Positions 37,555-45,655 of a DNA stretch of 64,000 bases are shown here, piece by piece (positions within the stretch are counted from its first letter, which is position 1; the number at the start of each line of letters is the position of its first letter). The notes beneath the pieces are model-generated. The model was given only the letters and a program-made list of their open reading frames with translations. It was not told where the DNA came from and did no database searches. The stretch is from NCBI GenBank assembly GCA_027488935.1, contig JAIYAP010000044.1, forward strand, positions 62,001-126,000, given 5' to 3'. The position numbers and the translations under genes are program-made. This DNA comes from Saprospiraceae bacterium. GTDB taxonomy: Bacteria; Bacteroidota; Bacteroidia; Chitinophagales; Saprospiraceae.

Positions 37555-38622
37555 ATGGCTCTTTCTTATGACCCTGTCCACTGGACACCGCATAAACGTT
37601 TGTATGATCGAATACTGATTGCGTTTATCGGGGTTTATTTGTTGTGCTTTATTGGATTACAATCTATTTTCCATCCTGACTGTACCCTCGAAACCACGGT
37701 AATTCGGGCTACGGGCACTTTGGGGTTTTTCATGTTGCACCTTATTCTCATCATTGGCCCTTTGTGTCGATTGGATCGGCGGTTTTTACCTTTATTGTAC
37801 AACCGACGGCATTTTGGGGTGGCGATGTTTTTGGTCGCCTTGTCCCATGGGGTGTTTAATTTATTCCAGTTTCATGCGATGGGGAATGTGGATCCGATGG
37901 TATCCTTGTTTACTTCCAACACACAGTATGGTTCATTGGCACGTTTTCCTTTCCAGGCGTTGGGCTTTTTTGCTTTACTGATCCTGTTTTTGATGGCCGC
38001 CACCAGCCACGATTTTTGGATGAAGAATTTGGGACCGCGTGTATGGAAATCCCTGCACATGGGGGTCTATTTTGCCTATGCCTTGTTGGTGATGCATGTG
38101 ATGTTGGGCGTTATTCAATTAGAGAAATCGCCCGTATTGATTGGAATGGTTGGGTTGGGCATGTTTGTGGTGATTGGTCTTCATGTTGCTGCCGCAATCA
38201 AGCAAAGTAAAATAGATGCTGCATCGGAACGTAATATTGCGATAGAGGCCGGACAGGCCGTACCGGAAGGTTTTGTATATGCCTGCGAATGGGCTGAAAT
38301 TGCCAATAACAAAGCTAAAATGCTCTTGATTGGCAAGGAAAACATCGCATTATTCCGCTATGAAGATAAAATTTCGGCCGTGCATAATGTGTGCAAACAT
38401 CAAAATGGTCCGCTCAGTGAAGGGCGTATTATTGATGGCTGTATCACTTGTCCCTGGCATGGCTATCAATATTTGCCAGAAAACGGGCAATCACCGCCAC
38501 CTTTTACCGAAAAACTTTCAACTTATGATGTTTTTGTAAAGGGAACAAGTGTTTATGTACATCCAAGCCCCTATCCGGAAGGTACCCAACGGATTCCAGC
38601 GGAAATTTCAATGGTATCCTAA
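37555..38622 (+). CDS. Ferric-reductase-like membrane cytochrome fused to a Rieske domain
   Basis: A 355-residue fusion. The first about 220 residues are a six-helix ferric-reductase/MsrQ-like domain with candidate haem-ligand histidines in MLHLILI, LSHGVFN and LHMGVYFAYALLVMH. The last about 120 residues are a Rieske [2Fe-2S] domain with C280-x-H282 (CKH) and C299-x2-H302 (CPWH) in the order required for cluster binding. Electrons could pass between haem and the Rieske cluster within one chain; direction and partner are unknown. It lies between small membrane peptides and a Cys-motif protein, so it is likely the core of a membrane electron-transfer module. Confidence 0.85.
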   Translation: MALSYDPVHWTPHKRLYDRILIAFIGVYLLCFIGLQSIFHPDCTLETTVIRATGTLGFFMLHLILIIGPLCRLDRRFLPLLYNRRHFGVAMFLVALSHGVFNLFQFHAMGNVDPMVSLFTSNTQYGSLARFPFQALGFFALLILFLMAATSHDFWMKNLGPRVWKSLHMGVYFAYALLVMHVMLGVIQLEKSPVLIGMVGLGMFVVIGLHVAAAIKQSKIDAASERNIAIEAGQAVPEGFVYACEWAEIANNKAKMLLIGKENIALFRYEDKISAVHNVCKHQNGPLSEGRIIDGCITCPWHGYQYLPENGQSPPPFTEKLSTYDVFVKGTSVYVHPSPYPEGTQRIPAEISMVS

Positions 38623-38633
38623 ACAGCACAAAC

Positions 38634-39434
38634 ATGCAGGAAGAAGAATTTTACATTGGTTGGCTGGCGAAAGCGCCGCCATCTTTTGCCCGTCGGACCC
38701 GACAGTTTATCCTGGTTAGTGTTTTGTCGCTACCGCTGGTAATCGGCTGCCTGGTATATTTCCAACAAGGATTTTCTAATGGTGTTTTTGAATATGGAAA
38801 GCAAACCAGCCTAATTGGTAAGTTTAGCCCAACGCCAGCACCTTTTTTAATTTTGGAATCAGCCAATCAAACCAATGGCCGCTTGACTCCCCAGTCGATC
38901 TTATTGGTAGGGGTAGGGAAGCACGGTTATTTTGCAGATCCGAAGGAAATTCCTGCAGGAAGTAAGGTACGTGTGGATGGCTTTTTGATTTACAGAGAAG
39001 GAAAGGTCGCTTTGCAGGTTAAAAGTATAGCCGTTTTAGAAAAGGACAGTTCGGTAAATTACACGCCGTTCGCTTCAGTATTAAACGCAGCGCCAATTCG
39101 GTTGCAAGGCGAAATAACCGACCCTAAATGCTTTCTGGGCGTCATGAATCCGGGGGAAGGAAAACCGCACCAGGATTGTGCCGTGCGGTGTTTAGCAGGG
39201 GGCATTCCGCCGCTTTTGAAAGTCCACGATGGGGATGGGAAAGATGCTTATTACCTGTTGTTTGGGCCAAATGGCGCACCCCTTTTCCCGCAAATACAGC
39301 AATATGTAGGCAGTGGCATTGGTTTGTGTGGGCGCATACAAACCTTTGATAATTGGCAAATGCTGTATGTGGACACTACTTCGATTCAACGAATCAATAA
39401 ATATGCACTCGACGCTGGTCCGATGTGTCATTAA
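38634..39434 (+). CDS. Membrane-anchored protein with DPKC...HxxCAxxC motif, unknown function
   Basis: A 266-residue protein with one N-terminal helix (about 27-47), an OB-like beta domain (about 50-150) and a C-terminal domain with a striking motif: D-P-K-C166, then H179, C182 and C186 in HQDCAVRC followed by LAGGIPPLL. Further cysteines are in IGLCGR and the terminal PMCH. The fixed C/H/C/C spacing looks like a metal- or cofactor-binding site. I recall similar motifs in uncharacterised bacterial proteins but cannot give a family name. It starts 11 bp after the Rieske fusion gene, so a shared redox role is likely. Confidence 0.78.
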   Translation: MQEEEFYIGWLAKAPPSFARRTRQFILVSVLSLPLVIGCLVYFQQGFSNGVFEYGKQTSLIGKFSPTPAPFLILESANQTNGRLTPQSILLVGVGKHGYFADPKEIPAGSKVRVDGFLIYREGKVALQVKSIAVLEKDSSVNYTPFASVLNAAPIRLQGEITDPKCFLGVMNPGEGKPHQDCAVRCLAGGIPPLLKVHDGDGKDAYYLLFGPNGAPLFPQIQQYVGSGIGLCGRIQTFDNWQMLYVDTTSIQRINKYALDAGPMCH

Positions 39435-39443
39435 CCAAAACCG

Positions 39444-40799
39444 ATGCAACTGATCAAATTTCAAATCCATTCTTTGCCGATCAACACCCCGAAAGACGCG
39501 GTCTTTTACCTGGCAGGCAATTTCAATCAATGGGCACCCAAGGATCCGAATTTTTGTTTTGAAATGCAGGACAGTGGCGTGTACGAATTGAATTTCGAAA
39601 CCGACCTGACCCAGTTGGAATGCAAATTGACACGGGGGGAGTGGTCGACCGCGGAAGGTGATAATTATGGTCGCACGATCTCCAACCGTATTTTTCATGT
39701 GGTACAGGAAAATAGCTTGTATGTACAGGTAAATTCCTGGGTCGATATGCCTCCCAAACACCCGGCAGGCATTGTAAGGCTGTTGCACCCAAACATGTGG
39801 ATGCCCCAATTGGAGAGAAACCGCCGTATTTGGGTCTGTTTTCCACCCGATTATTGGATGAATACGAAAAAACGGTATCCGGTGGTGTACATGCAGGATG
39901 GTCAAAACCTGTTCAATAATCCAGATGCCGTTTTTGGCTCCTGGGATATTGATAAAGCCATGCACCAATTGTTTTTAAAAAATACGGGCAACCACCTACC
40001 GTCGCCAATTCTGATAGGCATTGAAAATGGTGGAGTGCACCGCATCGACGAATATGCACCTTGGGTAAATCCTGAACATGGCGGCGGGGAAGCTGCGGCT
40101 TATCTTGATTTTATTTGCACCACCCTTAAACCTTTTGTCGACCAGCAATTACGCACACAACCGGAACAGGCGCAAACCGGTATAATGGGCAGCAGCATGG
40201 GCGGCTTGTTTTCCTTGTATGCCATTTTAGAAAAACCAGCCGTATTTGGCATGGCAGGTGTTTTTTCGCCTGCTTTATGGTTTTCAGAAAACCTTTTTGA
40301 TTGGGTGAAAACCCGCAAACCCAGCCACCCCGTAAAAATTCTCCTGATGGCGGGCCAACAGGAAAGTGAAGAAATGGTCAGTCAACTACTTGATTTATAT
40401 GAAGTTCTGTTGGAGGCTGGCTACGATGAAGATTTGATGCACTATGATTTACACTCCGATGGCACCCATTCAGAGCATTTTTGGGCCCGTGAATTTGAAC
40501 ATGCACTTGCCTGGTTGCTGGGTGGAATGCCCGGCCATTCGCACGGTATTTCAGATGAAATGATTCAATTTGGCTTAGATGCCGGTAAAAAAGAATTGCT
40601 GATCAAAATTGCACCGCGTTTACAACATGCCCAATTGGAAGTACGCGATTACTGCCACAATCGCCAGTTTAAGCATGATTTGGGGCAAATTGATAACCGC
40701 GTTCCGTACGCCGACTGGGAAGAATGTATTTTTTCAATCCGTATGGTGTTGGGAACCGACCTGGTTTTTTCCCGGCGCGTACCATTAAATCAAGTGTAA
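39444..40799 (+). CDS. Putative esterase with N-terminal glycan-binding-like E-set domain
   Basis: A 451-residue protein. Residues 1-105 resemble a CBM20/CBM48-type starch-binding fold (YLAGNFNQWAPKD). Residues 115-355 are an alpha/beta-hydrolase of the Esterase_D type with the nucleophile S251 in the elbow GSSMGG, a preceding VVYMQDGQNLF loop and a likely catalytic His in DGTHSEHFW. The last about 95 residues are unassigned. No signal peptide, so cytoplasmic. It could deacylate a modified sugar or glucan; the substrate is unknown. Between the Cys-motif protein (9 bp) and the crp-type gene (34 bp). Confidence 0.82.
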   Translation: MQLIKFQIHSLPINTPKDAVFYLAGNFNQWAPKDPNFCFEMQDSGVYELNFETDLTQLECKLTRGEWSTAEGDNYGRTISNRIFHVVQENSLYVQVNSWVDMPPKHPAGIVRLLHPNMWMPQLERNRRIWVCFPPDYWMNTKKRYPVVYMQDGQNLFNNPDAVFGSWDIDKAMHQLFLKNTGNHLPSPILIGIENGGVHRIDEYAPWVNPEHGGGEAAAYLDFICTTLKPFVDQQLRTQPEQAQTGIMGSSMGGLFSLYAILEKPAVFGMAGVFSPALWFSENLFDWVKTRKPSHPVKILLMAGQQESEEMVSQLLDLYEVLLEAGYDEDLMHYDLHSDGTHSEHFWAREFEHALAWLLGGMPGHSHGISDEMIQFGLDAGKKELLIKIAPRLQHAQLEVRDYCHNRQFKHDLGQIDNRVPYADWEECIFSIRMVLGTDLVFSRRVPLNQV

Positions 40800-40833
40800 A
40801 AACGATTACTCAACCGATTTTAATAAACGCGTT

Positions 40834-41514
40834 ATGCATCAGAAAAGCGTCTGGTTTTTTGAAGAGGTCGATTTGTACGAAATGCTGTGTCCGTACAAAT
40901 ATAAAGATCACTTAAAAACCCATCCCCTGAGTTGTTACAACAAAACAGATTTCCTGTTTATGGAAGGTGACCCCGTCCGCGATATTTTTTTAGTGGCAGA
41001 GGGTAAAGTAAAGGTCAGTTTTTATGATAACGATGGCAACGAGCAGGTCATTGCCTTTTTATCCAAAGGTGAGATTTTGGGTGAAACAGCCCTCATTGGA
41101 CAAGCCCGCTATCGTGAATTTGCACAAGCGGTGGTTGACCGTACGATGATTTGTAAATTAGGCGTGGATAAGGCCAGGGAATTGATGCGCGATTATGTGC
41201 CCTTTTCGCTCACAATTACCAAACGTTTTGGCGAGAAAACCCAACGTCTTGAGCGCCGATTGCAAATTCTACTCTTTAAAGATGCGCGTCAACGCCTGGT
41301 AGCGTTTATCAAAGACCTTTGTAGGGACATAGGAACAGTACACGCAAGTGGTACAAAAGTTGAATTAGATATCACCCAAAGTGATATTGCAGCCCTGATT
41401 GGAGCCTCCCGCAAAACAGTTTCGCTTTTATTTACCGATCTGGAAATGGAAGGTCAAGTACGTTTTAGTGGCCGAAAAGAGCTGTTTGTTTCCAATCTAG
41501 ACCAATTAGTTTGA
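40834..41514 (+). CDS. Crp/Fnr-family transcription regulator
   Basis: A 226-residue regulator with an N-terminal cyclic-nucleotide-binding-type beta-roll (about 25-145, including LFMEGDPVRDIFLVAEGKVK and GEILGETALIG), a dimer helix and a C-terminal winged helix-turn-helix (ITQSDIAALIGASRKTVSLL, from about 180). In the recognition helix S192-R193-K194-T195-V196 replaces the S-R-E-T-V of E. coli CRP. Four cysteines are scattered and do not form an FNR-type cluster motif. Last gene of unit 2, whose promoter carries operator 2. It is the best candidate to bind all three palindromes. The effector is unknown. Confidence 0.93.
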   Translation: MHQKSVWFFEEVDLYEMLCPYKYKDHLKTHPLSCYNKTDFLFMEGDPVRDIFLVAEGKVKVSFYDNDGNEQVIAFLSKGEILGETALIGQARYREFAQAVVDRTMICKLGVDKARELMRDYVPFSLTITKRFGEKTQRLERRLQILLFKDARQRLVAFIKDLCRDIGTVHASGTKVELDITQSDIAALIGASRKTVSLLFTDLEMEGQVRFSGRKELFVSNLDQLV

Positions 41515-41528
41515 ATTAATTTTGCAGA

Positions 41529-41544
41529 TGTTACCCCTGTAACA
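41529..41544. promoter_or_regulatory. Palindromic operator 3, TGTTAC-CCCT-GTAACA
   Basis: Third copy, with both arms perfect and a different spacer. Its centre (41536.5) is again 36.5 bp upstream of the last G of the -7 element at 41566-41573. It lies between the regulator gene and the GMC oxidoreductase gene. Confidence 0.75.
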
Positions 41545-41565
41545 TTTGCTTGAAGCCATGTCCTG

Positions 41566-41573
41566 CACCTTTG
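41566..41573 (+). promoter_or_regulatory. -7 element (CACCTTTG) of transcription unit 3
   Basis: Matches TAnnTTTG except for the first base; 28 bases before the GMC gene start, the same leader length as unit 1. A TTTG at 41545-41548 could serve as -33 element with a 17-base spacing. Confidence 0.55.
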
Positions 41574-41601
41574 TCCTATCATTTGAAAAAGACAAAGCAG
41601 C

Positions 41602-43140
41602 ATGCAACAATTTGATTTTATCATTATCGGAACGGGCGCAGGGGGAGGAACCTTGGCCCACCAATTGGCGCCAAGCGGCAAGCGGATTTTAATACTTGAA
41701 CGCGGCGATTTTTTACCCAAAGAAAAAGAAAACTGGGATCCAATGGCTGTGGCGCAAGGACGGTACAAGACCACAGAACTTTGGCGCGACCGCGATCAAA
41801 ATTTATTTTCACCCTATCAGCATTATTGGGTAGGCGGAAATACGAAAATGTACGGGGGCGCGCTCTTGCGCCTGCGGGAAAGGGATTTTGAAGCCAATAC
41901 CCATTTTGACGGTATTTCTCCTGCCTGGCCGCTCAAATATGCCGATTTTGCCCCTTGGTACGATCAAGCAGAAGCGCTTTATGCCGTACATGGTACCCGC
42001 GGACAGGACCCAACCGAGCCCCCAGCCGATAAAGCGTATCCTTTTCCAGCCTTGCCCTTTGAGCCACGCATGGAAACCTTGGCCGCACAAATCCGTCAGC
42101 AAGGATACCATCCAAGCGCTATTCCGCTCGCAATTCGATTGCCCGAAGATACCAATGGTAAGATTTCAGATCGGATTAATATGGAATTATATGATGGTTA
42201 CCCGGATCCGACCGGCGCAAAGGCCGATAGTCATGTAGTGGGCATTCAGGCGGCATTGCAATACCCCAATGTAACGCTGATGACCAATTGCAAGGCTTTG
42301 AAAATCAATACAGATGCTAGCGGTAAACGGGCTGAAAGTGTCATCGTAGCGCACAACGGCACAGAAGAAACCTATTTTGCGGACACGATTGTAGTTGCTT
42401 GTGGCGCTGTAAATTCGGCCGCTTTGTTGCTCAATTCTGCCAACGAACAACATCCACAAGGACTTGCGAACAGCAGCGGTCAAGTAGGTCGCAACCTGAT
42501 GGTGCACAACAACGGAATCGTATTGGCTTATTCGGCTACCCCGAATCCTTCCAAGTTTCAAAAAGCCATCCTGATTGCCGATTTTTACCACGGCGCTTCC
42601 GACAGCCCTTATCCGCTCGGATCCATTCAAAATATGGGTAAAGCCGATCCTTTGTTGCTAATTGACGCCGTTGGTGATGATTTGGAAACAGAAGGCCGCG
42701 ATATGGAACATTTTGCCGGCCATATTGTCGACTTCTTTATCACCGCCGAAGATTTACCCACGTCTGAAAATCGAGTATTGGTTAATGAAACAGGTGAAAT
42801 TCAAGTGCAGTATACCGCCAATAACCTGGAAGCGTACCAACGTTTGCATGCTAAATTGGTGCAAATCATGGATCAGGTAGCCATGGATGAAGGCGTAGGT
42901 GAAAGCACCAAATATTACGGTTTTAAACTTGGTTCCGGTGGTGTAAGTCATCAAAATGGCACTTGCCGATTTGGTACGGATCCAAAACAGTCGGTACTCG
43001 ACCTCAACTGTAAAGCCCATGATCTCAACAATTTATATGTGGTCGATACTTCATTTTTCCCTTCCTCGGGCGCAGTAAATCCATCACTTACCGCCATGGC
43101 CAATGCACTACGTGTTGGCGCACATCTGCTTGAACAATAA
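41602..43140 (+). CDS. GMC-family FAD-dependent oxidoreductase
   Basis: A 512-residue flavoprotein with the N-terminal FAD-binding motif IIGTGAGGGTLA (about 7-18), the GMC segment HYWVGGNTKMYGGALLR and a C-terminal GMC_oxred_C region with a candidate active-site His in GGVSHQNGTCRFG and the closing SGAVNPSLTAMANALR. GMC enzymes oxidise alcohols or sugars; the substrate here is unknown. No secretion signal is obvious. Forms unit 3 with the glucose-dehydrogenase-like SDR 28 bp downstream. Confidence 0.9.
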   Translation: MQQFDFIIIGTGAGGGTLAHQLAPSGKRILILERGDFLPKEKENWDPMAVAQGRYKTTELWRDRDQNLFSPYQHYWVGGNTKMYGGALLRLRERDFEANTHFDGISPAWPLKYADFAPWYDQAEALYAVHGTRGQDPTEPPADKAYPFPALPFEPRMETLAAQIRQQGYHPSAIPLAIRLPEDTNGKISDRINMELYDGYPDPTGAKADSHVVGIQAALQYPNVTLMTNCKALKINTDASGKRAESVIVAHNGTEETYFADTIVVACGAVNSAALLLNSANEQHPQGLANSSGQVGRNLMVHNNGIVLAYSATPNPSKFQKAILIADFYHGASDSPYPLGSIQNMGKADPLLLIDAVGDDLETEGRDMEHFAGHIVDFFITAEDLPTSENRVLVNETGEIQVQYTANNLEAYQRLHAKLVQIMDQVAMDEGVGESTKYYGFKLGSGGVSHQNGTCRFGTDPKQSVLDLNCKAHDLNNLYVVDTSFFPSSGAVNPSLTAMANALRVGAHLLEQ

Positions 43141-43168
43141 ATCATTGCATCTCTAAAATCTTAATAAA

Positions 43169-43984
43169 ATGTACCAGCAACCCAACAATCGCCTTAAAAA
43201 ACAAACCTGCATTATCACGGGTGCAAATTCGGGGATCGGACGCGCCATTGTTTATGCCATGGCCCGCGAAGGCGCCAATGTGGTGGTCAATTATGTTTTC
43301 GGCGACGAGGCGGCCCAACAAATTGTCGATGAAATTACCCATTTGGGTGGACATGCAATGGCCTATAAAGCCGATGTAAGTAAAGAAGATGAAGTAATTG
43401 CCATGTTTAAGGAAACGGTGGCTACTTTCGGAACGGTAGATATTTTAGTAAACAACGCCGGATTGCAGCGCGACGCCGCATTTCACGAAATGAGCCTTAA
43501 AGACTGGCAATTTGTATTGGATGTTAACCTGACCGGACAGTTCCTGTGCGCGCGCGAAGCAGTGCGTGAATTCTTGCGCCGTGGTCCGCGTCCCGACGTT
43601 TCAGTCGCTTTGGGCAAGATCATCTGCATGTCTTCTGTGCATGAAGTTATACCTTGGGGTGGTCATGTAAACTACGCCGCATCTAAAGGGGGCGTTATGC
43701 TGATGATGAAGTCGCTGGCGCAAGAATACGGCCCTATGAAAATACGGGTCAATTCCATCGGACCAGGCGCGATTAAAACCCCCATTAACCGCTCGGCCTG
43801 GGAAACACCGGAAGCGGAGCAAAAACTGTTGGAACTCATCCCTTATTCACGGGTGGGCGAAACCTCCGACATTGGTGCAGCGGCAGTTTGGCTGGCTTCC
43901 GATGAATCCGATTATATACACGGCACCACCATTTTTGTGGATGGGGGGATGACGCTTTATCCGGGCTTTACAGAAAACGGTTAA
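43169..43984 (+). CDS. SDR family oxidoreductase, glucose 1-dehydrogenase-like
   Basis: A 271-residue classical SDR. The cofactor motif TGANSGIG is near residue 15-22, NNAG follows in DILVNNAGLQ, and the catalytic Tyr/Lys are Y169 and K173 in NYAASKGG. The overall pattern is closest to glucose 1-dehydrogenases, and an aldose dehydrogenase function would fit the glucan-degrading neighbours, but the substrate is inference. Co-transcribed with the GMC enzyme and the DM13 lipoprotein. Confidence 0.9.
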   Translation: MYQQPNNRLKKQTCIITGANSGIGRAIVYAMAREGANVVVNYVFGDEAAQQIVDEITHLGGHAMAYKADVSKEDEVIAMFKETVATFGTVDILVNNAGLQRDAAFHEMSLKDWQFVLDVNLTGQFLCAREAVREFLRRGPRPDVSVALGKIICMSSVHEVIPWGGHVNYAASKGGVMLMMKSLAQEYGPMKIRVNSIGPGAIKTPINRSAWETPEAEQKLLELIPYSRVGETSDIGAAAVWLASDESDYIHGTTIFVDGGMTLYPGFTENG

Positions 43985-44002
43985 CAAACATAAACATTTA
44001 AG

Positions 44003-44731
44003 ATGAAAAAAATACTCCAATTATCGGCCCTGTTAGGTGTGTTATCGGTTTCGGCTTGCGTCGGAACCGATTACATCGACGATCCAATTGTGCCCGAAAG
44101 GTTATCTATTTTCCCACGCATCAACAATTTGCCCGCCTTTCAAGAGCAGGTTTTTTCGGTAAAATATACCGACCAATATGGTATTGAGGCGCCGCTGGAA
44201 GACATTGTCTGGAGCAGCAGCGCGCCCGAAAAAGTGTCGATTGATGTTAATGGGAAAGCAAAAACCATTGCGCCCGGTAAGGCTACCTTGTATGCCAGCA
44301 AAGGCAACTTACAAGACTCGATTGTGTTAAACCAATCCGGAGGCTCTGGCAATCCTGGTGCAAACGATACCACCTTTTTCAAAAAAGGGGTATTTATGAC
44401 GGTCAATACCCACTATTTTGCAAAAGGCGGGGTATATCTGCAGACGGTAAATGGCATAACCCAAGTCCGAACAGCAGCTGATTTTGGCACCAGCGCAGGA
44501 CCAAGCGTGTACGTTTTATTGACCAACCACCTCAACGGCAGTTATTCGGTTACGCCAGGTAGCAATGTCATCAATGGAAGCAGCGCCCAAATAACGGCCA
44601 ATAAACTGAGCGCATTTTCCGGGGTGCAAAGTTGGACGGTCCCGGGCAGTGTTAATCCGGCCAATTATAAATACGTGGTGCTTTATTGTGTTTTGGGTCC
44701 CGTTTTTGGCGCAGCCGAATTAAAACAATAA
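44003..44731 (+). CDS. Lipoprotein with Ig-like region and DM13 domain
   Basis: A 242-residue lipoprotein: signal with lipobox VSAC (Cys19), an Ig-like/BIG2-type region (about 30-110; SVKYTDQYGIEAPL, KAKTIAPGKATLYA), a Gly/Ser linker, then a C-terminal region (about 128-242) that fits the DM13 domain. The DM13 call rests on the closing pattern YKYVVLYCVLGPVFGAAELK, with the conserved Cys and the A-E-L ending. DM13 is proposed to take part in electron transfer, which would suit this redox-rich cluster. 9 bp before the beta-barrel gene, so the two may be partners at the outer membrane. Confidence 0.75.
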   Translation: MKKILQLSALLGVLSVSACVGTDYIDDPIVPERLSIFPRINNLPAFQEQVFSVKYTDQYGIEAPLEDIVWSSSAPEKVSIDVNGKAKTIAPGKATLYASKGNLQDSIVLNQSGGSGNPGANDTTFFKKGVFMTVNTHYFAKGGVYLQTVNGITQVRTAADFGTSAGPSVYVLLTNHLNGSYSVTPGSNVINGSSAQITANKLSAFSGVQSWTVPGSVNPANYKYVVLYCVLGPVFGAAELKQ

Positions 44732-44740
44732 AAATCTTAT

Positions 44741-45595
44741 ATGAAAAAGATTGTTCAACATGCTTTTCGCTTGTTGCTGGTGATTTGTTTGCTCCCAGGT
44801 ATAGCAAGCGCACAAGCCTGGACCAGAAGCAAAGGCAAAGGTTTTTACAAACTGGATTTTGCCCGCATTTATGCACGTAATATTTTTGATGAACGGGGTG
44901 ATGTAGCGCCATTTCGGACCCTTGGAAACTACACCAGCAGTTTTTACGGGGAATACGGTCTTTTAAACAAACTCACCATCACTGCAAACGTGCCATTTTA
45001 TGTGCGCAACGTGATCAACGAAACCAAAGGCAGGCAAACCGGCCAGGTAATCGAACAGGGCATTGTGAACAATAATTTTGGTGATGTTGACTTGGCACTG
45101 CGTTTTGCACTGCCCGTTAAACGATTTGCTTTAAGCACAACGGTGATGTTTGGGCTGCCCACTGGAGACGCCCGGCAAGTAGACGGACTTTTTACGGGCG
45201 ACGGCGAGTTCAATCAATTATTAAAAATAAGCGCCGGGAAGGGTGGCGCACGCTGGTGGGTACAAGGTTCACTTGGATTAAACAACAGGACGAAGGGCTT
45301 TTCCGATGAATTCCGTTATGAGTTTGAATACGGCTATAAATTTTTCAGGGATCATTTATTGGCCATTTTAAAGGTAAATGGCATTGAAAGCTTGCAAAAT
45401 GGGAATGTTGCATCGGCAGCAAACGGCTTGTTTTCCAACAATGTAGAATTTATGGGCATCGGACCGGAAGTGTTGTATTACCTGAATGCAAAAAAAACAT
45501 TTGGGGTGTCGGCACGTATCACAGGTGCTATAAAGGGTCAAAATGTACTGGCAGCGCCCTCAACGGCGATTGGGGTGTTTTTAGATTTTAAATAA
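44741..45595 (+). CDS. Outer-membrane beta-barrel protein
   Basis: A 284-residue protein with a signal peptide (1 to about 25, ending ASAQA) and alternating-strand sequence rich in Gly and aromatics, with typical barrel strands such as NKLTITANVPFYVR and FALSTTVMFGLPTG. It ends in aliphatic/aromatic FLDFK. It resembles transporter-like or MetA-pathway-type barrels but cannot be assigned. Last gene of unit 3, followed at once by a strong hairpin. Confidence 0.75.
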   Translation: MKKIVQHAFRLLLVICLLPGIASAQAWTRSKGKGFYKLDFARIYARNIFDERGDVAPFRTLGNYTSSFYGEYGLLNKLTITANVPFYVRNVINETKGRQTGQVIEQGIVNNNFGDVDLALRFALPVKRFALSTTVMFGLPTGDARQVDGLFTGDGEFNQLLKISAGKGGARWWVQGSLGLNNRTKGFSDEFRYEFEYGYKFFRDHLLAILKVNGIESLQNGNVASAANGLFSNNVEFMGIGPEVLYYLNAKKTFGVSARITGAIKGQNVLAAPSTAIGVFLDFK

Positions 45596-45599
45596 AAAA

Positions 45600-45627
45600 C
45601 GCCCTCCACCCGAGCGGGTGGAAGGCG
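45600..45627. terminator. Terminator hairpin between convergent genes
   Basis: A strong stem-loop: CGCC pairs with GGCG, one C/A mismatch, then TCCACCC pairs with GGGTGGA, around a GAGC loop. On the minus strand it is followed by TTTTTTATTT, so it is an intrinsic terminator for the coiled-coil gene. The same hairpin lies 5 bases after the beta-barrel stop and probably ends unit 3 as well. Confidence 0.85.
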
Positions 45628-45655
45628 TAAGTTTGTTCATATAGGGGGGATACCT

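Noticed and set aside
40834-41514. The regulator considered as an oxygen-sensing FNR
   Set aside because: The four cysteines are dispersed along the chain and do not form the clustered N-terminal motif needed for an FNR-type 4Fe-4S cluster.
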